Assembly (NCBI RefSeq): GCF_938045595.1
Contig: NZ_CALIBB010000163.1
Span: forward strand, 1-10,164
Length of the DNA stretch: 10,164 bases
Direction: 5' to 3'
Source: an uncultured Campylobacter sp.
GTDB lineage: Bacteria; Campylobacterota; Campylobacteria; Campylobacterales; Campylobacteraceae
Of the stretch, positions 1-6,116 are shown piece by piece (the first letter of the stretch is position 1; each line of letters begins with the position of its first letter). A program made the position numbers and the translations under genes. The notes under the pieces are model-generated. The model searched no databases, was not told the DNA's origin, and saw only the letters and a program-made list of their open reading frames with translations.

Positions 1-219
1 ACGGTAACCTTCCAGCGCCTCTGCGCCCGAAAAAAAGGAAAAACTCGCGCCGAAAATCAAAAATAAAAGCGCGGGCAGGCAGCAAAACGTCGCGGCAATC
101 GCGCTAAAAATCGCGGCAAATATCAGCCACAGACTGCTCGTGCTGAAGCGATTTTTGCCAGGATCTTCTCGCTTTTGTGCCAAGGTTTCTTGCGCGGGAT
201 TTTCTAGTTTGGTTTTCAA
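1..219 (-). CDS. MerT-like mercuric/heavy-metal transport membrane protein, N-terminal 73 residues (partial at window edge)
   Basis: The reading frame is open from a TTG codon (217-219) to the window edge, 73 codons. A stop lies four codons upstream of the TTG with no ATG or GTG between, so TTG is the only usable start; AAAGG (226-230 on the complement) gives a ribosome binding site at about 6 nt. The first 28 residues are polar and charged. They are followed by a hydrophobic segment (about 30-62) with a vicinal Cys pair, C46-C47, then Leu-Pro, and a segment ending near Leu-Glu-Gly-Tyr-Arg (69-73). This order, a first helix with CC-x-P, a Gly-rich turn and a short Tyr-Arg motif before the second helix, is that of MerT-type inner-membrane mercuric transporters, where the Cys pair takes Hg(II) from a periplasmic partner. 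The rest, including helices 2-3 and any MerP-like domain, is outside the window. The family call comes from pattern recognition on a fragment; the true cation is unknown. Confidence 0.6.
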   Translation of the reverse strand, partial: MKTKLENPAQETLAQKREDPGKNRFSTSSLWLIFAAIFSAIAATFCCLPALLFLIFGASFSFFSGAEALEGYR

Positions 220-645
220 ATTTTGCCTTTAAGTATAATCTTAATAATCTTGTCGCACCCTCGTCGGCTTTAGGCGTAGAATTTTATCTGCAAATTTTAA
301 ATTTAAATTTCACCTTTTTAAGCGTCGTATGCTAGTCATTTATCGCTGAATGCGGCTATAAACCGACCGCGGCATTGCGCAGTGTCACATAAAATGAATT
401 TGCCAGTCCGCGGTGAGCCATGAAATCAAAGGCATAAATGTTCGCGCGCTCGTTCTTGATCTGCGTGAAATAAAAGCCACCGAAGCGCCACCAAAGTTTT
501 AGCGGCTAAATCCTGCACCATCATCTCGCAATGGAATTAAATTTAGCAAATTCTATCACGACATAAACGCGACGTTGCTGCTCGTAATCTCGTAGCGAAA
601 TTAAATTCAGCTGCAGCCTCTGACTTTACTGCCTTTAGCTACGCT
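220..645. other. Intergenic stretch without an intact gene
   Basis: This 426-bp stretch separates the MerT-like gene from the pyk stop codon. The pyk end at 646-648 is not followed by a clear GC-rich hairpin with a T-run on the minus strand. Bases 291-312 are an A/T-rich run of alternating AAATTT blocks. The only protein-like signal is on the minus strand at 356-505, described separately as a possible relic. No tRNA-like or other RNA gene was recognised. Confidence 0.6.
356..505 (-). pseudogene. Possible decayed reading frame (relic), unidentified
   Basis: On the minus strand a frame is open from 505 down to a TAG at 356-358 (49 codons) with no plausible start at its beginning. It encodes an aromatic-rich stretch including WWRFGGFYFTQIKNER and YAFDFMAHRGLANSFYV. 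The same frame continues upstream, to about 610, through in-frame TAG and TGA stops into another coding-like piece (LRDYEQQRRVYVVIEFAKF). That pattern could be a gene broken by point mutations. A shorter alternative frame starts at ATG ATG near 521-526 and gives only 32 residues. I recognise no family. At this base composition open stretches of this length arise by chance, so confidence is low. Confidence 0.22.
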
Positions 646-2115
646 TTAAATTTTACTTTCAAAGCCCGTTTCTGCCGCGTCGCGGTAGAAATCGATCTGA
701 TCTTTTTTGATGATGCGGATGTAGTCGGTGCTGCCCGGATGTCCGCTTTGAAAGCCCGCCGTCATCACGTAGGTGCCGCCTTCTTCGATGAGCCCGCGCT
801 GCAGAGCCTCGCTTATGATACGTGCGAGCAGCGAGTTGATGCTCGTTTTTTCCTTGACCATCGCTGGATTTACGCCCCACACGAGACTTAGCGCGTGCGC
901 GGTCTGCTCGTCGTGTGCGATTGCGATGATGTCGATTTTGGCGCGGTTGCGTGCGAGTTTGATCGCCGAGCGCCCCGAGCCCGTGATCGAAAGTATCGCG
1001 CCCGCGCCCAGCCTTGCGGCAAGCGCTGCGGTGCTTGAAGTGATCATATCGGTCTCGTCGTAGAAATCGTAATCGTTAAATTTATCGTAAGGATAGATCT
1101 TTTCGGTCTCGCGGATCGTCTCGCTCATCGCGGCGACCACGGCCGCGGGATTTTTGCCGATGGCGCTTTCTTCGCTTAGCATCACGGCGTCGGTGCCGTC
1201 GAGCACGGCGTTTGCGACGTCGCTGATCTCGGCTCTGGTGGCGCGCTCGTGCTCGGTCATGCTAAGCATCATCTGCGTGGCGGTGATGACGGGCTTTGAG
1301 CGGGCGTTGGCTAACGCGATGATGCGCTTTTGGATGCGCGGGATCTCATAAAACGGCATCTCGATGCCCAGATCTCCGCGCGCGACCATTATGCCGTCGC
1401 TTGCCTCGATGATCTGCTCGATGTTTTCTACAGCGTCGAATTTCTCAATCTTGGCGTAAATTTTAGCTTTTGAGCCCAGCGAGTTTAAAATTTCGCGCAC
1501 GCGCAGGATGTCATTTTGCGACTGCACGAAGGAGATGCCTACGAAATTTACGCCGTGCGCCGCGCCCCAGCGCAGATCTGCGAGGTCTTTTTGCGTGATA
1601 ACGTCGATATTTAGGCGGGTATTTGGGAAGTTCACCCCCTTATTCGAGCTTAAAAAGCCGTCGTTTTCGAGCACCGCTCGCACGCCTTGCTCGCTTACCG
1701 CGACTACCTTGGCGCGGATCGAGCCGTCGTAGAGGTAGATGAACTCGCCCACCTTCATCAGCGGCAAAATTTCAGGGTGGTTGATACACAGCTCGTATTC
1801 GCCATCAGCGATCTTTTTGCCGATGATTTCGCGAGGAAGGAAGGTGATCTTATCGCCCGTTTTTAGTTTAAAATTTTCCTCGAGTTTGCCGACGCGGATC
1901 TTTGGGCCGCTGATGTCCTGAAAGACGCCTATTCGTACGCCCAGGCTCTTTTCTACGGCGCGGATTTTGTTTAAATTTGCCTCGTGATACTCGTGCGTGC
2001 CGTGGCTGAAGTTCATCCTAAAGGCGTTGCAGCCCGCCTTTACCATCGCGCTCATCATCTCTTCGCTGTCGCTTGCGGGTCCGATGGTCGCTAGGATTTT
2101 GGTTTTTTTAAGCAT
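646..2115 (-). CDS. pyk: Pyruvate kinase
   Basis: Converts phosphoenolpyruvate and ADP to pyruvate and ATP in the cytoplasm. The 489-residue protein is of normal family length. Visible motifs: N-terminal KTKILATIGPAS (4-15); the R33 and NFSHG (35-39) substrate and nucleotide region; the catalytic signature AKIEKFDAV (221-229) with catalytic K222 and metal ligand E224; ARGDLG (245-250) with metal ligand D248; ATQM with T280; TRAEISDVANAVLDGTDAVM (293-312); and a C-terminal domain containing GSGRSA (379-384). The usual LSGETA appears as LSEESA (313-318). DISGPKIR (67-74) has Lys72 where potassium-dependent enzymes have Glu, as in E. coli PykA. The start at 2115 is chosen because AAAGGAG (2121-2127 on the complement) lies 5 nt upstream; an in-frame ATG 18 codons further up lacks such a site and would add an atypical extension. 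mqo lies upstream on the same strand, as I recall for C. jejuni. Confidence 0.97.
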   Translation of the reverse strand: MLKKTKILATIGPASDSEEMMSAMVKAGCNAFRMNFSHGTHEYHEANLNKIRAVEKSLGVRIGVFQDISGPKIRVGKLEENFKLKTGDKITFLPREIIGKKIADGEYELCINHPEILPLMKVGEFIYLYDGSIRAKVVAVSEQGVRAVLENDGFLSSNKGVNFPNTRLNIDVITQKDLADLRWGAAHGVNFVGISFVQSQNDILRVREILNSLGSKAKIYAKIEKFDAVENIEQIIEASDGIMVARGDLGIEMPFYEIPRIQKRIIALANARSKPVITATQMMLSMTEHERATRAEISDVANAVLDGTDAVMLSEESAIGKNPAAVVAAMSETIRETEKIYPYDKFNDYDFYDETDMITSSTAALAARLGAGAILSITGSGRSAIKLARNRAKIDIIAIAHDEQTAHALSLVWGVNPAMVKEKTSINSLLARIISEALQRGLIEEGGTYVMTAGFQSGHPGSTDYIRIIKKDQIDFYRDAAETGFESKI

Positions 2116-2158
2116 CTTTTCTCCTTTAAATTTAAAATTTATCGCCGCATTGGGCGAA

Positions 2159-2171
2159 ATTTTACGCAAAA
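2159..2171 (-). promoter_or_regulatory. Candidate -10 region for pyk
   Basis: On the minus strand this reads TTTTGCGTAAAAT, a T-run, TG and a -10-like TAAAAT, about 44 bases upstream of the chosen pyk ATG. It resembles the T-rich/-10 promoter layout of Campylobacter. The whole region is A/T-rich, so other -10-like boxes exist in the palindrome array and read-through from mqo is also possible. Confidence 0.28.
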
Positions 2172-2184
2172 TTTTGAAATTTCT

Positions 2185-2423
2185 AAATTTTAAAATTCGC
2201 TAGACGAAGGAATTTTAAAATTTTATGGTGCGCGAGAATTTTAGAATTCTACGGCATGGTGAAATTTTAAAATTTCATAGCTTGCAGTGCAGATTAAATT
2301 CTAAAAATTCGCGTTTGAATGAAATTTTAAAACTCTCTATATATGTGAAGCGCGAGCAAAATTCTAAAATCCTCACCGAAGTAAAATTTTAAAATTCTTG
2401 CCCGAGCGAAATTTAAAAATTCC
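2185..2423. repeat. Phased array of nine degenerate A/T palindromes (consensus GAAATTTTAAAATTTC)
   Basis: Nine copies of AATTTTAAAATT or close variants have their TTTT/AAAA midpoints at about 2191, 2216, 2242, 2268, 2302, 2328, 2365, 2390 and 2414. The intervals are 25, 26, 26, 34, 26, 37, 25 and 24 bp. The copy at 2261-2276 is a perfect 16-bp palindrome; others carry one to three changes, such as AATTTTAGAATT (2237-2248) or AAATTCTAAAAATTC (2296-2310). The bases between are GC-richer and weakly alike, often ending in GAAG, GCGAG or GAGCG before the next palindrome, which suggests an old tandem duplication of a unit of about 25 bp. The array begins 4 bases past the mqo stop and ends about 70 bases before the pyk ATG. 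Function unknown: binding sites for an A/T-specific protein, a pyk control element, or a decayed minisatellite are all possible. Confidence 0.8.
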
Positions 2424-2426
2424 TCT

Positions 2427-3773
2427 TTATCGCATCATTTCCGCGTCAAATTTTGCATCATCAAAGCTCACTCCCAAATATTCGCAGGCACTTTTTGCGT
2501 CGCGAAGTGCGTTGCCTAGGCAGCTCGTAGCACCTGGGCTTGGGGTCATATTAAAGATAATCCCTGGATTTTCGCCTATTCTAGCTTCGCCTAAAAGCAG
2601 CTTTTTTTGCGAGTGTGAGATTACTTGTGGGCGCACGCCGCCAAAGCCTTTGGCATAATAAATATCCTCCTCGCGGATGCTAGGTATGATCTTGCGCGCA
2701 TTTTTGACGAAAAGCTTTTTGCCTAAAATCGGTATCTCAAAGCCTATATTGCGGATTAAGAAGTCCCTTACCTCGCTATCGCCAAAATTTTGCCAAATGA
2801 CCTTAGCTACGTCCATGTCAAAATTTAATGATTGAAAAAATTCCGGCACCGAACGACAGCCCTTGTAGCGCTCGAGCTTCGGCATCGTAAGCGCGGTAGG
2901 GCCAAATCTCGTGCAGCCGCCTGCGAGCAAATCCGGATCGCCGTGAAGCGCGGCAAATGGAAGCTTTGGGTTTTGCATCATGTAAACCTTGCCATTTAGA
3001 AGCTTTTGCTTGGTTAGATAGAAGCTGCCCGCGATGCAAATCGTGCTAAGATCCTGCCCAAGCCCCATTTTGTGCGCGAGCCACAGCGAGTGGGCGCCCG
3101 CATCTACGACTACAAAATCAGCGCTTAGCGAGAGTCTATTTGCTGTGCGGATATAGAACTTATCGCCTACTTTAGTGATGTTTTGTACTTCGGTGTTGAG
3201 GTACAGATCGCAGGTTTTACCCTCCACGTTTTTAGCGTTTTGCACGAAGGAATTCGCCATCGCGCCGTAATCGATCGTCGTGTAAACTCCCGATTGCACG
3301 CCCATTGCTACGATATCCTCCGTTCTTTCCTCGCCGCGCCCATCAAAAACTAGCTTGGGCTCGATTTTTTTGAGCTCTTCCTTGTCGAAAAGCTGCAGAT
3401 ACGGATAAAGCTCTTTAAATTTCTCAAAGCGCTCTTTAATTAGCTCTACCTCACTTTCGCCCACGCCAAGAGCCATTTTCTGCCCCTGAAATAAAAATTT
3501 ATTCTCATATCCGTGCTTTTGGCAATACTTCACGATCATATCCGCCTTGCGCTTGACTTCTGCTGCTTTTTGCAGGTCGTAGTTGGTCTCGATGTCGCCG
3601 CAATGAATCGTCTGGGAATTTGCGCTGGCTTTAGAATTTAGCGTCGCAAGCCCTTCGTATTTTTCAAGTAGAGCGATATTTTTGATCCCGCTAAATTCTG
3701 CCAATACATATGCTAGCGCGCTGCCCGTGATACTGCCGCCTATGATGATTACTTCGTAATGTTTTTCTTGCAT
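2427..3773 (-). CDS. mqo: FAD-dependent malate:quinone oxidoreductase
   Basis: Membrane-associated flavoprotein that oxidises malate to oxaloacetate and passes electrons to the quinone pool, replacing NAD-linked malate dehydrogenase in the citric acid cycle. The 448-residue protein starts with a Rossmann fold for FAD, EVIIIGGSITGSALAY (7-22), with acidic E37 at the end of the second strand for the ribose. It continues with SKASANSQTIHCGDIETNY (47-65), LPFAALHGDPD (271-281), RFGPTALTMPKLER (289-302) and TPSPGATSCLGNA (410-422). These blocks match what I remember of the Helicobacter pylori/Campylobacter Mqo branch (HP0086, Cj0393c) almost block for block. The middle glycine of GxGxxG is Ser14, a small deviation. 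The ATG at 3773 has AAAGGG just upstream, with GGAAAGGG extending it. The gene is followed on the same strand by the palindrome array and pyk, and is divergent from the solute-binding-protein gene. Confidence 0.92.
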   Translation of the reverse strand: MQEKHYEVIIIGGSITGSALAYVLAEFSGIKNIALLEKYEGLATLNSKASANSQTIHCGDIETNYDLQKAAEVKRKADMIVKYCQKHGYENKFLFQGQKMALGVGESEVELIKERFEKFKELYPYLQLFDKEELKKIEPKLVFDGRGEERTEDIVAMGVQSGVYTTIDYGAMANSFVQNAKNVEGKTCDLYLNTEVQNITKVGDKFYIRTANRLSLSADFVVVDAGAHSLWLAHKMGLGQDLSTICIAGSFYLTKQKLLNGKVYMMQNPKLPFAALHGDPDLLAGGCTRFGPTALTMPKLERYKGCRSVPEFFQSLNFDMDVAKVIWQNFGDSEVRDFLIRNIGFEIPILGKKLFVKNARKIIPSIREEDIYYAKGFGGVRPQVISHSQKKLLLGEARIGENPGIIFNMTPSPGATSCLGNALRDAKSACEYLGVSFDDAKFDAEMMR

Positions 3774-3805
3774 GCCCTTTCCTTATCGAATTTGGCTGCA
3801 ATTGT

Positions 3806-3818
3806 GCGAAAATTTCGC
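3806..3818. promoter_or_regulatory. Palindrome GCGAAA-A-TTTCGC between mqo and the solute-binding-protein gene
   Basis: A 13-base sequence with perfect 6-base arms GCGAAA/TTTCGC around one A, lying in the 121-bp divergent intergenic region. A nearly identical 12-base palindrome lies between the divergent metK and sstT genes (7411-7422). It may be an operator, but GCGAAATTT strings are common in this A/T-biased sequence, so chance is not excluded. Confidence 0.35.
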
Positions 3819-3828
3819 TTAAAAGCTA

Positions 3829-3834
3829 GTTATA
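3829..3834 (-). promoter_or_regulatory. Candidate -10 box for mqo
   Basis: The minus strand reads CTTTTATAAC here, giving TATAAC after a short T-run, about 56 bases upstream of the mqo ATG. No -35 box is evident, which is usual for Campylobacter promoters. The predicted leader would contain the palindrome at 3806-3818. Assignment is tentative. Confidence 0.33.
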
Positions 3835-3856
3835 AAAGCGTGAATTTAGATGATTT

Positions 3857-3866
3857 TATATAAAAT
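3857..3866 (+). promoter_or_regulatory. Candidate -10 region of the solute-binding-protein gene
   Basis: TATATAAAAT preceded by GATTT lies 28 bases upstream of the ATG and would give a short leader of about 22 nt. The leader holds the ribosome binding site GGGAG at 3884-3888, 6 nt before the ATG. No -35 is visible. Confidence 0.5.
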
Positions 3867-3894
3867 TCGCACCATTTCATTTTGGGAGTAGTAT

Positions 3895-5079
3895 ATGAAA
3901 AAATCGATTCTTGTCGGATTAAGTTTGATTATAGCCACGTCGCTGTGGGGCGCGGATAAGAAAATTTATCGCCTTAAGCTAGCTCAGACTTACGAGCTTA
4001 GTATGCCTATCGTAGGCGATGTCGCCAAGCGTATGGCAGATCTTGCAGATAGTATGTCTGATGGCAAGCTGAAAATCAGTATCGACGCGCCTAGCAAGCA
4101 TAAAGCACCTTTTGCGATCTATGATATGGTCAAAAACGGACAATACGATTTAGGCTATACTGCGAGCTACTATTATAAAGGCAAAAATAGCGCGAATATG
4201 CTGTTTACGACGGTGCCTTTTGGTATGACGAAAGACGAACAGCACGCTTGGTATTACTTCGGCGGGGGTAAGGAGCTAGCGGATAAATTCTATGCTAAAA
4301 GCAATCTAAAGGTCTTTAATATCCTAAATAGCGGCATGCAGATGGGCGGTTGGTTTAAAAAAGAGATTAATACGCTAGATGATTTAAAAGGGCTTAAATT
4401 TAGAATTCCAAGCTTTGGCGGGGAGGTTATGAGCCGCCTTGGCGTCGCAGTCGCTACGATACCGGTAGGTGAGCTATATATGGCGCTAGAGATGGGTACC
4501 ATCGATGCGGTTGAGTGGGCAAGTCCTAGCTTTGATATACCTCTAGGCTTTCACAAGGTCGCAAATTACTATTATACGGGATGGCAAGAACCCGCTAGCG
4601 AGCAGCAGATAGTGATAAATCTACAAACTTGGCAGAAGCTTCCTAAGGACTTGCAAAATATCCTAGAGGCTTCGATCGCAAAGGCGCGCGAATACGCAGA
4701 AAACGAGACGTTTTATAAAAACGTAATAATTTGGGACGAGATCAAAAAGAAATATCCGAACGTTCAGATTCGCTCTTTTTCGCCTGAAATTATGCGTGCG
4801 CTTCGCAAGGCGACGGATGAAATTTTAGCCGAAGAAAGTGAGAAAAATCCCGATTTCAAAGAGATTTGGGAGAGCCAAAAGGCATTTTTAGCTAAAGCTA
4901 GAACGTGGACGAAGATGGGTGATTTTACATATATCGAAAAAACGGGCGACGTTGAAGCCGAGCAGAATTTCACTGCTTCGGTGAAAAAAATCTCTGTTCC
5001 TGAGCCCGTAAATAGCGCAGCCAGCGAGATAAATGCAAGCACTGCCGCACCAAAAAACGAGGATAATCAGACGAAATAG
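3895..5079 (+). CDS. TRAP transporter periplasmic solute-binding protein (DctP family, 2-oxo-acid-type)
   Basis: Secreted periplasmic receptor that captures an organic acid for a sodium-driven TRAP transporter. Residues 1-19/20 are a signal peptide (MKK, hydrophobic core, then SLWGA before DKK). The mature protein has DctP-family blocks: YDLGYTASYYYKGKN (84-98), MQMGGWFKKEINTLDDLKGL (148-167), FRIPSFGGE (169-177) with the family's ligand-binding R170, GTIDAVEWASP (201-211) and FHKVANYYYTGWQEP (219-233). GGEVMSRLG, EWASP and YYYTGWQEP resemble TakP-type 2-oxo-acid binding proteins, in which a sodium ion and a carboxylate are held by the residues equivalent to Q149, R170, E207 and W208; pyruvate or another 2-oxo acid is therefore a fair guess, C4-dicarboxylate or lactate alternatives. 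The last 35 residues or so are an Ala/Asn/Glu/Lys-rich tail, probably disordered. No DctQ or DctM gene lies in the window; the sequence after the stop holds no gene for about 1 kb. Confidence 0.88.
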   Translation: MKKSILVGLSLIIATSLWGADKKIYRLKLAQTYELSMPIVGDVAKRMADLADSMSDGKLKISIDAPSKHKAPFAIYDMVKNGQYDLGYTASYYYKGKNSANMLFTTVPFGMTKDEQHAWYYFGGGKELADKFYAKSNLKVFNILNSGMQMGGWFKKEINTLDDLKGLKFRIPSFGGEVMSRLGVAVATIPVGELYMALEMGTIDAVEWASPSFDIPLGFHKVANYYYTGWQEPASEQQIVINLQTWQKLPKDLQNILEASIAKAREYAENETFYKNVIIWDEIKKKYPNVQIRSFSPEIMRALRKATDEILAEESEKNPDFKEIWESQKAFLAKARTWTKMGDFTYIEKTGDVEAEQNFTASVKKISVPEPVNSAASEINASTAAPKNEDNQTK

Positions 5080-5089
5080 TGCTTCATTT

Positions 5090-5120
5090 TTTAGCTGCGT
5101 TTTTATGCCGCGCGGCTAAA
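5090..5120 (+). terminator. Hairpin after the solute-binding-protein gene, weak terminator candidate
   Basis: TTTAGCTGCG (5090-5099) pairs with CGCGGCTAAA (5111-5120), ten pairs including one G-U, around an 11-base loop, starting 11 bases past the stop codon. A T-run precedes rather than follows the stem, so it is not a classical intrinsic terminator, but its position fits an mRNA 3' end. Confidence 0.35.
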
Positions 5121-5244
5121 CTAAGCGCCAGATAAAGGTGTATGCGGCTTAAATTTGATCGGCAATTTTAGGCAATTTAGGCGAGGCGCGGGTGATTAAA
5201 ATGCGGGCGATTTACTTATTGCAGCTGTGTAGCTCGGAGTATCT

Positions 5245-5256
5245 TTAAAATTTTAA
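5245..5256. repeat. Dispersed A/T palindrome TTAAAATTTTAA
   Basis: A perfect 12-base palindrome in the gene-free stretch. It is the same kind of TTTT/AAAA block as in the array at 2185-2423, here in the opposite phase (AAAA then TTTT at the centre). It is followed at once by the hairpin at 5263-5292. Confidence 0.5.
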
Positions 5257-5262
5257 TTTATG

Positions 5263-5292
5263 AAAGCGGCGATGAAATTTTATCGCTGCTTT
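5263..5292. other. Inverted repeat, 11-bp stem
   Basis: AAAGCGGCGAT (5263-5273) and ATCGCTGCTTT (5282-5292) form an 11-base-pair stem with one G-U pair and an 8-base loop GAAATTTT. No T-run follows on either strand. It could stabilise an RNA 3' end or be part of a non-coding RNA. Confidence 0.45.
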
Positions 5293-5587
5293 AGCATTTA
5301 AGTTAAGGCGCGCAATTCGCATCACTGCGTTTAAAGCCCAATTTAAAAGCCGCTCGGTTGCCGCCGCACAAGGCTAGAATTTTATCAAGCTACAAGCCCC
5401 TTCTATTTTTGCTTTATTCTTTTATCTTTTGCGTTATTTAAGCTCGATATTCCGCCGTGCTTGCTTGCGGGTGACATTGAGCGAGAGAGAATTCAATCTT
5501 GCTTTTTCATTTCGCGTAGTTAGCGGAGGAGCTTTGGCGAAGCGTGCCAATCTGAGATTTTAAATCAGTAGCGTTCATAAATTCTAC

Positions 5588-5599
5588 ATTTTAAAATTT
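5588..5599. repeat. Dispersed A/T palindrome ATTTTAAAATTT
   Basis: A close copy of the AATTTTAAAATT element of the 2185-2423 array, here alone in the gene-free stretch. Confidence 0.5.
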
Positions 5600-5648
5600 C
5601 AGCGCTTTTATCTTGCAAATGCCACTTTTAAATAGAATTTGCTTTGGG

Positions 5649-5664
5649 TTTTTTGCTGTATAAA
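5649..5664 (+). promoter_or_regulatory. Promoter-like T-run plus TATAAA in gene-free DNA
   Basis: TTTTTT (5649-5654), GCTG, then TATAAA (5659-5664) resembles the T-run/-10 layout seen before the oligoendopeptidase gene. No gene follows, so if active it would make a non-coding RNA; it may simply be chance in A/T-rich DNA. Confidence 0.25.
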
Positions 5665-5686
5665 GCAGTGGACTTCAAATAAAATG

Positions 5687-5705
5687 GTAAAATTTTAAAA
5701 TTTAC
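5687..5705. repeat. Dispersed A/T palindrome within GTAAAATTTTAAAATTTAC
   Basis: A long member of the family, with matching GTAAA and TTTAC ends around TTTTAAAA. A promoter-like TATAAAAT lies 28 bases further on (5733-5740), directly after the orphan AAGGAG at 5725-5730. Confidence 0.5.
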
Positions 5706-5846
5706 ACGCTTAAACATCACAAGTAAGGAGAATATAAAATTTTCTCATTCGGAGATTAAGTAAAAAGCGCGTTAGAAAAAATTTTATAGGTCAAATTTCA
5801 TTTTAAGCGATTGCGAATTTAAAAGCTTGCGTGAAAATTTTTTTAA

Positions 5847-5887
5847 AGCCTGCTCTAGTTAGAATTTATCACTAAACTAGACGGGCT
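5847..5887. other. Long imperfect hairpin (15 pairs, two bulges)
   Basis: Bases 5847-5862 pair with 5872-5887: AGCC/GGCT, a T-G wobble and a G-C pair, bulged C5853, TCTAGTT with AACTAGA, bulged A5874, and AG/CT, closing a 9-base loop AATTTATCA. A run of seven T precedes it on the plus strand, the wrong side for a terminator, and A's follow on the minus strand. It looks like an RNA structure or a relic, not an intrinsic terminator. Confidence 0.45.
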
Positions 5888-5910
5888 CAGCCTTGGAATT
5901 TCAGCGCGCC

Positions 5911-5954
5911 AATTTTAAAATTTTGCGCGAGCTGGGCTTAAAATTTTAAAATTC
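5911..5954. repeat. Pair of A/T palindromes 31 bp apart
   Basis: AATTTTAAAATT at 5911-5922, flanked by GC-rich GCGCGCC and TTGCGCG, and AAATTTTAAAATTC starting at 5941. They repeat the element of the 2185-2423 array; the first has roughly complementary flanks that could extend it into a larger hairpin. Confidence 0.5.
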
Positions 5955-6076
5955 AATTCTACCTGCGAAAACTCTTAAATTTCACGGCTTAGAATTTTGA
6001 TACAGAATTTTGCCGCAACGCTATTTCTTGGGATGCGATAAAACTACACGGCATGCAAAGCCGCGTAGAATATTGA

Positions 6077-6102
6077 GCTAGGCTCGCTGCTGCAAGCCTA
6101 GC
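6077..6102. other. Perfect 8-bp inverted repeat GCTAGGCT/AGCCTAGC
   Basis: GCTAGGCT (6077-6084) and AGCCTAGC (6095-6102) flank a 10-base loop. The loop and the first base of the right arm contain CGCTGCTGCAA (6085-6095), an 11-base string repeated exactly at 6125-6135. It lies 45-70 bases past the metK stop, on the downstream side, and may contribute to ending the metK transcript. Confidence 0.45.
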
Positions 6103-6116
6103 GAATGTCGTAAGCT

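Noticed and set aside
2116..2169. Longer pyruvate kinase start adding 18 residues
   Set aside because: The extension has no ribosome binding site and is unlike the family N-terminus, while the internal ATG at 2115 has AAAGGAG at 5 nt and gives the standard start MLKKTKILATIGP.
773..2203. Several plus-strand open frames opposite pyk
   Set aside because: They are shadows of the GC-rich coding strand of pyk, with no family resemblance or ribosome binding sites.
2185..2423. CRISPR array
   Set aside because: The repeated unit is an A/T palindrome with only about 10-25 bases between copies, copies are degenerate, and no cas gene is near.
5202..5249. Short frame MRAIYLLQLCSSEYL as a small protein or leader peptide
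   Set aside because: Fifteen codons, no good ribosome binding site and no gene following for it to regulate.
5847..5887. Intrinsic terminator
   Set aside because: The stem is strong but the T-run lies on the 5' side on the plus strand and A's follow on the minus strand.
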